A DNA stretch of 64,000 nt. Source: Sacculina carcini (lineage: Eukaryota; Arthropoda; Thecostraca; Sacculinidae). Shown piece after piece: positions 30,497 to 42,718 of the stretch. The stretch's first letter is position 1, and every line of letters begins with the position of its first letter. The notes below the pieces were generated by a model that was not told the DNA's origin, did not search any database, and saw only the letters and a list, made by a program, of their open reading frames with translations. Position numbers and translations under genes: made by a program. Where the stretch lies: contig OU696574.1 in the NCBI GenBank assembly GCA_916048095.2, positions 5,011,001 through 5,075,000 on the forward strand. The letters are read 5' to 3'.

Positions 30497-33400
30497 TCAA
30501 GAATAGTCAAAGTCTGGGTCTACCTTAAACCGGACTTTCCGACCTGCCCGGGTGGTCTTCTGTGGTGGCGGCTGCGGTGGCAGCTGTGGTGGCGGAGAGG
30601 CACGAGGCGCCGGTACAGGGGTAGGAGGCGGGGCGGTTGCAGTCCTCGGAGCTGGTGTGGGAGGTGCGGACGGCGCCAGTTTGGCGGCAGACACTGCGGC
30701 TGGAACGACGGCCGGTTTGAGGCGGTCGATTGACACAGTCTCCGACCCGCCAGTTGGTAGGGCGATCTTGAACACCTTCGGAGACCTCGAAACGACGCGG
30801 AACGGACCGCGGTAAGGCGCCTCTAGCGGTCTTCGCACTCGGTCCTCACGAACCCACACCTGCTCACAGGACATCAGCTTAGCCGGCACATAAGACGGAG
30901 ACGTACCAAGCACTGTACCGGCCGACATGCTGTGGAAATCCACCTCCTGCATCCTCCGGGCCAACTCCATCACAAACTGGTGCTGCGTCCTGGTCGAGAC
31001 GGTGTCGCCCGTCGGGACTCTGGGACACAGCAGGTATCCGCCAGTGACAGCTGTGAAAGGAGAAATGCCTGACTCAGTCGGCAGCAGTCGCACACCCAGC
31101 ATCACCACCGGCAGTGACGAGAGCCAGTCCTGTCGCCGAGCTGTTAAAGCTGTTTTTATCACCCGATGGAGTCTTTCCACGAGGCCGTTTGACTGCGGGT
31201 GGTACGCCGTAGTCCTCACACGGTGGAAACCGACCAGGGCGGAAAGTTCACGGAACAGCTCCGACTCGAACTGGGTACCGCGGTCAGTCACCACACGAAG
31301 TGGCACACCAAACCGGGATACCCAGTGGTACATGAAGGCCTCAGCGACGGACGCGGCAGAGATTTCCGTCAGCGGCACGGCCTCGGACCAACGGCTGGCT
31401 CTGTCGATACAGGTCAACAAGTAGCGGTAGGGTGTCGACTGCAGGTGGTAGCGCGACGTGGCCGGCGGCAGCGGTCCCACTATGTCCAAGTGGACGCACT
31501 CGAAGCGTGTACTTGGAACGTCGAATTCTGTCCGTGGCGACTTGGTGTGCCTGGTTATCTTGGCCTGTTGGCACGCGGTGCAGGCGCGGACCCACGACTT
31601 GATATCTGACTCCATCTTCGGCCAGACATACCGAGATTTTATCATCTTGACACTGGCCGCAATACCTGGGTGGCACAGACTGTGCATTTGATTGAACACA
31701 GGTAAGCGGCACTTCTCGGGCAGGAACGGTCTGGGGTGTGGAGTCGACAGGTCACACAACAACGGAAGATCTCCTGACGTCTTCACCGGCGTTAGCGAAG
31801 CAGCAGCAGTCTGGGTCTCAGCGTCATCTGCTTGTGTACGTGCGATGGCCGGCAGGTCGCAGACATCGATTTCGACAGCGTTCACGCTGCGTGAAAGACA
31901 GTCCGCGACCATGTTGTCAGCGCCCTTGATGTGCTGCACATCCGACACGTACTCGGTGATGTACGACCAGTGGCGCTGCTGACGGTCAGACTTGGCCACG
32001 TTGGGACTGCTGAACGCTGACACCAGCGGCTTGTGGTCGGTCAGCAGCGTCACCGATCGACCCTCCAGGTGGTGCCGGAAATGCAGCACGGCGTAGTAGG
32101 CGGCCAGCAGCTCGCGGTCGTACACTGAGTACTTCCTTTGCGCCACGGACAGCTTCTTTGAGAAGAAAGATACCGGTTGTGGGCTGCCGTCGACCATTTG
32201 ATGCAGGGCCGCGCCGGCGGCCGTGGACGAACAGTCGGTGACGAGCTGCAGGTGTGAGCACTTGGGCAGCGGATGTGGAAGAGTGCACGCGTTCTCCAGC
32301 GCCTCCTTGACAGCGACGAATGCCGCTCTCTCTTCGTCATCTAACGTGAGGGACTTGGCGTTGGGCTGCATCTTGGTCCGTTCCGAGAGTGGATGGACTA
32401 TCTTGGCGAAACTCGGAATCATTCGCCTGTAAAAACCCACCATTCCGAGAAAACGTCGGAGAGAGGCAGAATCCGAAGGTGCTGGGAAATCGCTGATGGC
32501 GGCGATCTTGGCGTCCGGAGGGCGAACTCCGTCAGCTGTGATATTGTGGCCCAGGAAGTCGATGCTCGTCTGGAAGAACGAGCACTTCTCTAGGGACAGG
32601 CGGAGGCCATACTGTTCGAAGACCTCAAACACAGCTGACAGGTCGCGCTTGTGCTGCTCCTGATCCCGCGAGAAAACCAGCACATCGTCCAGGTAAGCAA
32701 ACGTACAGTCTAGGTGCCCAAGAACGCTGTTGATCAGCCGCTGGAAGGTGGCGCCGGCGTTGCGCAGCCCCAGCGGCATGAACATGTACTCGAAGAGCCC
32801 GAACGGAGTGACGACGGCGGTCTTCGGAATGTCGTCCTCGTTCATAGGCACCTGGTAGTACGCCTGCAGCAGGTCCAGCTTGGAGAACACCGCCATGCCC
32901 GCCAGCCGCGCCGACAAGTCCTGCACGTGCGGGAGAGGGTACCTGTCTGGTACCGTGCGGGCGTTGAGCGCACGATAGTCGCCCGTGATGCGCCACTCAC
33001 CGGGGGTCTTCTTGGCGACCATGTGGAGCGGAGAAGACCACGGCGAGTTAGATCGACGGACGATACCGGCCTCGATGAGGTGGTCGAAGGCGGCTTTTGC
33101 GGCGGCCTCTTTGTCGGGTGTGAGTCGACGCGGGCGAGCGAAAACAGGGGCCACACTGCCGGTATCAATGTTGTGATGGACGGGCATCACAGTCCGGCAG
33201 TTGACCTCACGCGGTGAGAGCAGCGGCGAATGTTGAGTCAGCAGCGAACGGACATACGCCGGCAGGTGACCCAAATCATTCACCACCAGGCCCACGTGTT
33301 GCTCACGGCTGGCGGTGGCAGGCGCTCTCAACGTTGTCGTGGCGTCGCGGATGCAGCTGTTGCGACAGTCGACGATGAGTTCAAAGTGTCGAAGGAAATC

Positions 33401-33702
33401 GTGGCCGAGCAGAGGGTAAACAGAGTCCGACACGACGAACGTCCAGGTGAAGGTGCGTCGCAGCTTCGGCACGGCGATCTGCAGTCGGGCCTCGCCATGA
33501 ACCGTCATGGGCTGGCCGTTGGCTGCAGAAATACGGACCGAAGTAGGACACAGAGAGGACCTGTTCACCATGCTCGGCGGGACGATGGAGATTCCGGCGC
33601 CGGTGTCCACCACGAACTGTACCCAGCGTCCACCAACACGGGCTGCAACTGTTAGAAGCGGCAGGCCTGATGGTGCAGCCACCATAGCCTGCCGCTCTAG
33701 TT
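30497..33702 (-). CDS. Gypsy-3 Pol polyprotein
   Basis: About 1068 residues, read by a -1 shift from gag; there is no suitable ATG. Protease has VVDTGAGISIVP (near 33605). RT has SKLDLLQAYYQVPM and FAYLDDVLVF (near 32690). RNase H has VTDCSSTAAGAAL, with Cys after the Asp where Ala is usual, and LLTDHKPLV. Integrase has HSLCHPGI...CTACQQAK, LDIVGPLPP, VTDRGTQFES and YHPQSNGLVERLHR, then the GPY/F motif RGPFRVVSR near 30815. The tail is Pro/Ala-rich. All catalytic residues that I can place are intact. The coding sequence is strongly GC-rich at third positions. Confidence 0.94.
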
Positions 33703-34440
33703 TTCCGGCTGGCGCTGCGGAGACGTGGAACGAGACGCAGGGCGCGACGACGGCTCCAACGTGACGACAGTGCGTTTGTCCGGCCACGTACACCACGGCT
33801 TACACGTTCTAGCCTCGGGGCCGTAGAAGTAGTGGCTAAGACAAACTTTGGGTCGCTGGCCTCTGCGGAACGGCCTCGGTCCACGTCCACTCGGTCCACG
33901 CTGGTGGTTGGCCGGTTGTTGGTAGTTGGAGGTGTTGAGGACTGCGAACGGTTGTGCTGACTGGTAGGACCTGGCGAGAGGCATCAGGTCGTCCGCTAAC
34001 TCCGCCAATTGGTCGAGAGACAGGGTCGTCTTTGCTGCCAGGACAGGACCGATGGATGGCGGCAGAGTTTGGGTGAATTTGTGACGAATGAGGTCGTCCG
34101 AGGCTCCCACTCTGCGCGCCAGGGTCTGCAGCTCGCACATCAGCGCCGAAGGTTTGCCGGATAACGTCGCCTTCGCCATCAGCTCCTCGAAGAGTTCTGT
34201 CTTGGTGCGCTCGAAGATCCTGAGGACCTCAGCTCGGAGCAGCGTGAAATTCTCCGAGTCCAGTACACTGGCGGCGAGCCGTCTGATGACGTTGGTCGGC
34301 AGCGCTGACATGGCATGATGAAACTTGGTCGACTCGACCGTCACGCGGCTCAGCTTGAATTGAGACGCCAGCACCCTGAACCACGCCTCAGCGTCCGTTT
34401 CGACAAACTGCGGTGTGGGCTTGGGATATTCCGTCTCCAT
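33697..34440 (-). CDS. Gypsy-3 Gag
   Basis: The ATG at 34438-34440 begins METEYPKPTPQF; 247 residues. The motif WFRVLASQFKLSRV, the helix-rich middle (FEELMAKATLSGKPSALMCE, LARRVGASDDLIRHKF) and a Cys/His segment (CLSHYFYGPEARTCKPWC) are typical of the Gag of this gypsy lineage. The last codons are GAA AAC TAG. Pol overlaps in the -1 frame, so GGAAAAC at 33700-33706 next to the stop is the likely slip site (inference). Confidence 0.9.
   Translation of the reverse strand: METEYPKPTPQFVETDAEAWFRVLASQFKLSRVTVESTKFHHAMSALPTNVIRRLAASVLDSENFTLLRAEVLRIFERTKTELFEELMAKATLSGKPSALMCELQTLARRVGASDDLIRHKFTQTLPPSIGPVLAAKTTLSLDQLAELADDLMPLARSYQSAQPFAVLNTSNYQQPANHQRGPSGRGPRPFRRGQRPKVCLSHYFYGPEARTCKPWCTWPDKRTVVTLEPSSRPASRSTSPQRQPEN
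33700..33706 (-). promoter_or_regulatory. Candidate -1 frameshift site gag/pol
   Basis: In sense GGAAAAC immediately precedes the gag stop TAG. Pol is open in the -1 frame across it. The heptamer is not a textbook slippery sequence, so the exact site is uncertain. Confidence 0.5.
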
Positions 34441-34607
34441 GATGAGGGTGAAATGATGTGGATGAATGTGATAGCACGATAATGTGACGCAAAATGAGGG
34501 CAATGAAAATTAAATAACGGAGAAAATGACCAGAGGATAAGTAAGCAGCGAAAATACAGGGAACGGAATTGAATATGAACCAATAATATGAAAATAAAAT
34601 GATAGAA

Positions 34608-34624
34608 CGTCGTAGGGTCACCAC
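34608..34624 (-). promoter_or_regulatory. Gypsy-3 primer binding site
   Basis: In sense, after the LTR end GCGTTACA and two spacer bases (AG), the sequence reads TGGTGACCCTACGAC. TGG fits a tRNA CCA end. The same TGGTGACCC core occurs in the TRIM-like element at 8249. Confidence 0.75.
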
Positions 34625-34625
34625 T

Positions 34626-34931
34626 TGTAACGCTTCGACTCCACAAGTATACAAACACCGGCCACGGCGTGGAACAGAATAAGAATGTATTGCATTTCCT
34701 GCGGGCTTATATAGGGTCGGTCAGGTCATGTCGTGTCATCAGTTGATTGGTCCACGTCAGCAGTAACACGGTCACACATACAGGACAAATCCGTCAATAC
34801 ACAAAGCGCTTAACATTACATTAATTTACAAACATTAATTAAGGCGATGATTCATAAAAACAATATTCAAACGTAATTAAATTAAATGATCACAAATCAA
34901 TTCATAAAGAGAAACAACAAACGACCGCAGC
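34626..34931 (-). repeat. Gypsy-3 5' LTR, larger piece
   Basis: 306 bp that match 29640-29945. It stops at GACCGCAGC, the 9-bp target of E2. The missing 68 bp are at 53531-53598. Confidence 0.93.
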
Positions 34932-35231
34932 GAGTCTAGTACCTTTGGTGCGACATCCACTTCACGCGACGCTGTTTTGCATTGTACATACCTGTTACGT
35001 CATCGACTTCAAAACGAGTGACGTATTTAGGTCTACTAGTGATGCCAGCAAGCCATAGAGAAATTGTAAGCCACTTCGTTCGACACCTTGGTTTATCACC
35101 AGATTTCCCGGTTGACCACTCATACTCGACAGTGTATCTTTGGTGCGCGTCGTGTGTGTTCGTTCTCGGTCTTTGGCGTGTGTTCTGCAGTGGTCATTTT
35201 GATGGTACGTGGTTATCTTTCTTACTAGTAG
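34932..35231. repeat. E2 left arm tip
   Basis: Inverted repeat of 53223-53521, with few mismatches (for example TTTTGCATTG versus TTTTGCACTG). It is also the counterpart of 8778-9074. Confidence 0.93.
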
Positions 35232-37146
35232 TATATTGGTATTAAGTATGGTCTGAATTGACTGCTATATCAGTACTCTCTATAATCATGTTTCCTTTTC
35301 ATTATTGATTGTGAGATATATTGGTATTAAGTATGGTCTGAATTGACTGCTTTACCAAGACTCTCTATAATCATGTTTCCTTTTCACCTTGATTATGAGA
35401 TATATTGGTATTAAGTATGGTCTGAATTGACTGCTTTATCAATACTCTCTATAATCATGTTTCCTTTTCATTTTTGATTGTGAGATATATTGGTATTAAG
35501 TATGGTCTGAATTGACTGCTTTATCAAGAGTCTCTATAATCATGTTTCCTTTTCATTTTTGATTGTGAGATATATTGGTATTAAGTATGGTCTGAATTGA
35601 CTGCTTTATCAATACTCTCTATAATCATGTTTCCTTTTCACCTTGATTATGAAATATATTGGTATTAAGTATGGTCTGAATTGACTGCTTTACCAAGACT
35701 CTCTATAATCATGTTTCCTTTTCACCTTGATTATGAGATATATTGGTATTAAGTATGGTCTGAATTGACTGCTTTATCAATACTCTCTATAATCATGTTT
35801 CCTTTTCATTTTTGATTGTGAGATATATTGGTATTAAGTATGGTCTGAATTGACTGCTTTATCAAGAGTCTCTATAATCATGTTTCCTTTTCATTTTTGA
35901 TTGTGAGATATATTGGTATTAAGTATGGTCTGAATTGACTGCTTTATCAATACTCTCTATAATCATGTTTCCTTTTCACCTTGATTATGAAATATATTGG
36001 TATTAAGTATGGTCTGAATTGACTGCTTTATCAATACTCTCTATAATCATGTTTCCTTTTCACCTTGATTATGAGATATATTGGTATTAAGTATGGTCTG
36101 AATTGACTGCTTTACCAAGACTCTCTATAATCATGTTTCCTTTTCACCTTGATTATGAGATATATTGGTATTAAGTATGGTCTGAATTGACTGCTTTATC
36201 AATACTCTCTATAATCATGTTCCCTTTTCACCTTGATTATGAGATATATTGGTATTAAGTATGGTCTGAATTGACTGCTTTATCAAGAGTCTCTATAATC
36301 ATGTTTCCTTTTAACCTTGATTATGAAATATATTGGTATTAAGTATGGTCTGAATTGACTGCTTTACCAAGACTCTCTATAATCATGTTTCCTTTTCACC
36401 TTGATTATGAGATATATTGGTATTAAGTATGGTCTGAATTGACTGCTTTATCAAGAGTCTCTATAATCATGTTTCCTTTTCATTTTTGATTATGAGATAT
36501 ATTGGTATTAAGTATGGTCTGAATTGACTGCTTTATCAAGAGTCTCTATAATCATGTTTCCTTTTCATTTTTGATTGTGAGATATATTGGTATTAAGTAT
36601 GGTCTGAATTGACTGCTTTATCAATACTCTCTATAATCATGTTTCCTTTTCACCTTGATTATGAAATATATTGGTATTAAGTATGGTCTGAATTGACTGC
36701 TTTATCAATACTCTCTATAATCATGTTTCCTTTTCACCTTGATTATGAGATATATTGGTATTAAGTATGGTCTGAATTGACTGCTTTACCAAGACTCTCT
36801 ATAATCATGTTTCCTTTTCACCTTGATTATGAGATATATTGGTATTAAGTATGGTCTGAATTGACTGCTTTATCAAGAGTCTCTATAATCATGTTTCCTT
36901 TTAACCTTGATTATGAAATATATTGGTATTAAGTATGGTCTGAATTGACTGCTTTACCAAGACTCTCTATAATCATGTTTCCTTTTCACCTTGATTATGA
37001 GATATATTGGTATTAAGTATGGTCTGAATTGACTGCTTTATCAAGAGTCTCTATAATCATGTTTCCTTTTCATTTTTGATTATGAGATATATTGGTATTA
37101 AGTATGGTCTGAATTGACTGCTTTATCAATACTCTCTATAATCAAT
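35232..37146. repeat. E2 left satellite array
   Basis: About 22-23 head-to-tail units of 84-85 bp. Variants are CACCTTGATTAT versus CATTTTTGATTGT, GAGATATA versus GAAATATA, and ATCAAGAGTC, ATCAATACTC or ACCAAGACTC. They recur in blocks of several units, for example the GAAATATA variants near 35650, 35988, 36325, 36662 and 36915, indicating a higher-order structure. Confidence 0.95.
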
Positions 37147-39769
37147 TTTCAGCTACCTGATTCATTGTGATCCTGAGGTGCTTATTTGTCACATTAATAG
37201 ACAGTATTTGTCGTGTTATGTATGCTGGTGTTGACATGTAACCTGATCGCATGCCGTGTTTTGTTTTGTTTTTCAGTTGAGTCGCCGGCGCGCTGTGCAT
37301 GCAGTCTCGGGGCTCATCACAGTACTTGATCGAGGCTGGGTGGAGGATTGATCATCTCGTCGCCCACATCGAGATTAAGAACGGTCTTGTATCGTGCTGT
37401 CTGTAGTGTCTGGTTTCTGGATGTGGCAGGGCAACTGGCATGCATTCTCACTGCATGCGTGTTCAGCCGACGACGACGGTGATTACTAATTGTTCAGTTA
37501 TCACGTCCACGTTTCAATTGTTTTCTCGTGTGTTGGCTTGCGTGCATGTGCTGTAGTGTTTGGTGACGGTGTGTGTGTGTGTGTGTGTGTGATTGATTCA
37601 GTGGATCGTGTATTGTTATGCAGTAGTGTTACGAGATCGCAGCTTCGCTCATACTGTTTTTGCTTCATTATTCAAGTCATGTTTCATATCACCAGTGTTC
37701 TTGCACTATTATCTCTTGGCTCGGTTATAGACATTAATTCGTCTCAAATTAGCACTTTATTGCATTATATTTTTTGCATCGAATTTTCGTTTTTGCGTTT
37801 TTTCTTACCTCGTTCGTTCTTACCTCGCCTTGTCTGTGCGATTTTTATCAGCTCCACACAAAACTTCAAAACCCCACTTCTTCCTAACTTAATTTTGCCT
37901 ATATCCGCCCGAGTGGTATATTTCGCTTGAAATTCAATATAAATGTTTGTGAACTTTTTGCAAACAGTGCTGAATTTTCTCAACTGTTTACCGGTTCTAC
38001 TTTATCTCTCAATATGTGTTTATTGTTGTGTCTTTTTCTCTGTTTCTCATGTTGCTTCATGTTATCATATAGTGTCATGTGTCAGTGTTTATTGCACTAT
38101 GACTGTTTTTGTTTGTGTGCTTTGTCCACTCATTGCGCGCTTGTATAATATGCTACGTTGTTACTGTTGTTTCGTGGTCTTATGACATGCTTGTATTGTG
38201 CATATATTGGCTGGCTATGATATGTATAAGACATTCAGGGTAACATTATTATATCCTGCGTTATGAGCATTTGGTGGACCTGATTTTTGTTATAATCATT
38301 TGTAATCGTCGTCTCTGTTCTTACGTGTCTTCTAACCAATACATTGTTACATATTATATTGTTTAGTGGCGGACAGAGTGCGTAGCGAAACGAAGAGTTT
38401 AATTAAGTACATCGTCGAGCACATGTGCGTATTCCAGAAGCGTTTTTCTAGTGTGTACGTGTAGTTTACCAATATTGTAATTGAAATTCATATTGATTTT
38501 CCTATCAGTGTTTGTTTTTCACATTGGCTCTACACACCGTGTCATGTAGTTGAACTTTTGTGGCGTTGGTCTCACGAGCTTCACTGGACCAATTTTCTGG
38601 ACCGACTATATGCTGCGACATACACGATTGCAGATCAGATTGTAATGACACACAACCACATTGCTGAAATCTCAGAGAAGACTGTGCGATTGTGTGCTTG
38701 GTAACGGTGTTTTGTATGTTTTGTAACAGCGGAGCGACCTCAAAACTACACACAAATATACATGGACACACACATGAATATTTACATTTTCATTTCGTTC
38801 AATTTCTACACAATTTCTAGGTTTTGCAGACAGTACAATAATTACAATGTGGACTTGAACAAACATACACACATACATGTACGTTCATTCATAACAACAT
38901 ACAAACACGTACATTCGGCGTGAGTGTGGATTTATCACTGTCACTGACAGGTCCGTTAGAATCCTTCGGCATTTCGGCAAGCAAGCATTTCGGCATCAAG
39001 ACAGAACGTGATGTATAGCCAAAAGGACCGCAAGCACATGTATACAAGTATAAGCAGTCAGGCAGGCTGGAAAACATGGCTGACAGCCACTAACCCTTCT
39101 GCTTTTCAAAACAGGTCTTATTTTCACCATGTATGACCGATATTCCACACCTGCTGACCGATATACACATATCCACATGCACTCACACACAGGCAAACAG
39201 AACACCGACCCTCGTCTTCCCCTACACACGCGTGCACACGCACAAACACACACATACACACAAACATACACCGCCGGCACAGGCACAAAGGCCAGTGACA
39301 GCGGCGATACAACATGATAACAGAAAGACGTGCGAATGCAAACGACAGTTATGCATAGAAAAACGATATAAATATTTGTATAACATTTGAATATTTATAA
39401 TATTTGAATAACATTGGTAGACCAAAACAATGCAAATTCATCAAATCCTACAATACAAGCTATATACAATGCCAGAAATTATTTACAACAATTATAACAT
39501 ACGCATTCAATATCTCATTCACAGCGAATACTTCGGCTTTATGCAGAATTTTCCGATCATCAGATATTTGGAGCAAGTGTTTAAATATTAGATATTTGAA
39601 GATAATATAAGATATTAATTTTGATTGATGTCAGATAGATAAGATAGATCATATAAATGGACAGATAAATATTGTAGATTAGATAGATTTTTATTATTGA
39701 TTAGATATTGATAAATAATGCAAAATATTTGAAGTAAGTGTTTTTTCAACCAGTTCTTGAAGACATTCA
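37147..39769. repeat. E2 left arm, unique part
   Basis: No gene. It is paralogous to 15506-18458 and, inverted, to 46442-51308. It has (TG)n at 37570-37591. A candidate exon-like block at about 37277-37381 is framed by TTTGTTTTTCAG and AACGGT, but its frame closes quickly. Small open frames are broken differently in each copy. Confidence 0.8.
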
Positions 39770-40084
39770 GAGATCGGGACGATTTTACGTAGAATGGATA
39801 TTCTTTATACAAGCTGGGAGCATAAAACATCGAATATAATGGGTGTGGCGGGTAGCAAACTTCAACAAGGCATAACAAGGCAATACAACTTATGTATGGC
39901 ATTTATAATATGCTATACATATATTTTATTTTGATATATTAATTTAATTATCACTGTGTACATTTCTGGTAAGTGGTTTTTCGTTGCGCATTACGACTCA
40001 CATTGTAGCTAAAAGTAAGGATTTAGAGACGAGAGCGTCGGTTTTGCGCACGCATACATGTCATTTCGCGCGCGCACATTTTTA
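39770..40084. other. E2 internal region, part 1
   Basis: Counterpart of 22685-23010 in E1. AT-rich, no gene seen. Confidence 0.7.
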
Positions 40085-40092
40085 CTTATAAC

Positions 40093-41357
40093 TAGGGCTG
40101 TCAAAAAAGTAACCTAAAAACCAGAAAAAAGTAACTTTATTTTCGAGAAAAAGTAACCTAAAAAAGTAACCTAAAATAACCTATGAGTTGTAATGTTATT
40201 ATTACTTTTGCATCGCTTTATCACATGTTTATCACGCCTTTGCTGATTAGTGCGCTATATCAAATACACGGTTTGTTTGTTGCTTGTTTGTGAACATAAA
40301 AAGTAACCTAATAACCTATAAAAAGTAACCTAAAATAACCTAACCTTCGTAAAAATAACCTTCAAAAAAGGTCAACTTCTGTTTGCAGTTCTGAAGGAAG
40401 AAAATACACCAGTCCTTCTTTTCTATCCTCTTTCCGAGTTGGTACTATTTTTCTATCCTCTCTCCGATCTGGTACCATTTTTACAACAAACCACCAAAAG
40501 TCTCTTAATATTATTTGGCTAACATCGCAAAAAGGAGCATACCCATCAAAATGCAATTTAAAGTGGAAAGCTAATACAAATGCGAAATACACTACTTGCT
40601 AATGTAATTATTTTTAGTAATGGTCGCAATAATGTTCTTTATATTCTTTCAATGAAACTTGTTATCAAATAGAACGTACTACAGCTTGCATTTTAGTGTG
40701 AGCCTAAACACTACAAGCATATGTAGCAGCCTGTGCTCACTGTGTTATAAATGTCAAACGTGGGAAAATGGCGCTATATCACGCCCTGAAAATCACGTGT
40801 TAATTCCTGTTCAAGTAAATGCGTACTGTCAAGTGCTACAGTGCAGTATCTGGTATAGAGAGCTCACACATCGTACTATACCACGCTCCATACATCTCAC
40901 GACACCCTTCGGTTCGTGGACATTTCCTAAAATGGAATGACGCTATCCTGTGTACCGAAAAACGTATAAATATCGAGTAGTACAGATATTAAGGTGCATA
41001 TCAATTGCTAAATCCTAACAGCAGCAACTTTGACATTTCTTGATCTTCAGACCTTATATTCCATCTCTTTTCCTATTTTATCCTCATATATACAGTTTTT
41101 GTGCCTCTTATCTGCAAAAAGTCACCAAACTTCGTGGTAAACTTACCTAATAACCAGAAAAGTAACAAAAGGTAACCTGACGATAAAAAAGTAACCTAAA
41201 AGCAAAAAAAGTAACCTAACGATGAAAAAGTAACTTTTGGTAACCTAATAACTTTTTAAATAATTATCGTACACAACTTTTTCATGCAGTTTTAGGTAGC
41301 TTATGAAAAAGTGACCTTTAGGTGAAAAAGTAACTTTATTAACTTTTGGCAGCCCTA
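40093..41357. mobile_element. hAT-like non-autonomous element, copy 2
   Basis: 1265 bp with TIR TAGGGCTG and TSD CTTATAAC (40085-40092, 41358-41365). E1 has the empty site TTTTTACTTATAACTTCATG near 23013. It is nearly the same as copy 4 in inverted orientation. The longest frame (76 codons, minus strand) has no recognisable domain. Confidence 0.95.
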
Positions 41358-41365
41358 CTTATAAC

Positions 41366-41839
41366 TTCATGCGGTTCTTGTCGCTAGTAGATCCTCGTTG
41401 TCAATTAAATTGTATGTGTGTGTGTGTGTGTGAGTGTGTGTGTTTGTGTATATATGTGTGTGTGTGTGTGCGTTCTTACACAGTCTAACAACATAGATTT
41501 TACTTTGATTTACGCACATAGAATCACCCACAAATGCACACACACGCACACACCCACAAACACACATACACATGGACAAAGTTTCGAGCAATCATTAAAT
41601 TGATTGACTGTATGTATAGAATCTATGTGAAAAACGAAAACACATAAACATTGTTATTTACAAATACAATAAGTGTGTTTGCATGTGTGTATGTGTATGT
41701 GTGTGAGTGTGTGTGAGTGTGTATGTATGTGCGATCGCTCCGCTTCTACAAGCGTGTCAGAACAGTTCGCAGAAATGAAGCAGAAATCGCAGATCGCAGG
41801 TAAGTTTCTAGCAATCGCTCAACTGAATGACAGTGTGTA
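41366..41839. other. E2 internal region, part 2
   Basis: Counterpart of 23012-23512 in E1, with shorter TG runs (41412-41471). No gene seen. Confidence 0.7.
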
Positions 41840-41844
41840 GAATG

Positions 41845-42713
41845 TGTAGTCTTGATTTCTTCCGATAGCACCCGTTTGTGGTCACGGTGGTGCTTCTTCT
41901 CGCGATTCTTGTGATAGTCTAGATTTGTTTTCCCAATAGCTCGTGTTAATAACTCTCCCCCACGGAGGTCTGCCGGTCCAGCTTGTTGAACAAACGTAAA
42001 CACTGTATTTGTCAACAGCAGCAGCGTAGCGATGCGATATCAAACAACACACGGACGATAGTGGTCAAACAGCCCAAACACAAAGCACGATCGACCAAGC
42101 CACAAGGCTCAACACGAGTAAACGAATAGACAATAGACCAGACCAAAAACTCTCGAGGACCAAGGTCCAAAAGAACTCCGTAAGACCTAACCCGAAAGAC
42201 CTAGAGAATCGCCTCCCTGTCTCTTTTATGCGACGCGCGACGGTCAACTGAGGCAGAGCTAGTGCAAGCGCGTACCTATGCTCCTCACCGGCTGGTTGGT
42301 GTTAGTTTCCTCGTAAGTCTCTGACTAATCTTCCCCGGGTGGACAAATTTGGATTCCCTGCTATTGTTTTTGTCGGTTAACCTACTCATCGAGCGGGTAA
42401 TAAAATTCTCATAAAGTGGTGTGATTTCTCTGGACGCTCTGGTCAACACGTGTTAAGCGGGAGACAAGTCTGGGGTTGACACATTTCTGTGAGATGAATT
42501 TATGGCCCCTGCATTCCTTCACGCGCGCTAGCTGCTTGCAGTAGCTCGTCGCTGTCCGCCACGCGCTCATATTACATGCTGACTAAGCATAGGCGTGCGG
42601 GGTTGCCACGCTTGTTGGGATACACACAGATACGCTTAACAGGCAATTATATAATTAGCTTTTACACACAGAAATAAAGCAGAATAAATGAAGCGAGAAA
42701 CATCTCTGCTACA
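41845..42713 (+). mobile_element. Solo LTR
   Basis: 869 bp from TGTAGTCTTG to TCTGCTACA, flanked by GAATG on both sides (41840-41844, 42714-42718). The counterpart in E1 (GTGTAGAATGAAAGTG near 23515) lacks it. Two AATAAA signals near the right end (42673-42687) favour the plus orientation. There is no internal sequence, so LTR-LTR recombination probably removed it. Gypsy or BEL/Pao origin is not resolved. Confidence 0.9.
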
Positions 42714-42718
42714 GAATG

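Noticed and set aside
33381..33899. Long open frames antisense or out of frame to gypsy-3 pol (also 30927-31424, 32714-33217)
   Set aside because: High GC content makes stop codons rare. These are shadows of pol and gag.
35232..37146. Regular 84-85 bp repeats that could look like a CRISPR array
   Set aside because: The whole unit is repeated with no unique spacers, and the setting is eukaryotic transposon DNA. It is a satellite.
37490..37930. A 146-codon frame conserved in position in three arms
   Set aside because: The copies at 15929-16255 and 49292-49624 differ in length and end in other frames. Similarity comes from the duplication of the arm, not from coding constraint.
40362..40592. 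A 76-codon frame present in three hAT-like copies
   Set aside because: The copies are nearly identical DNA, the fourth copy does not keep the frame, and no domain is visible.
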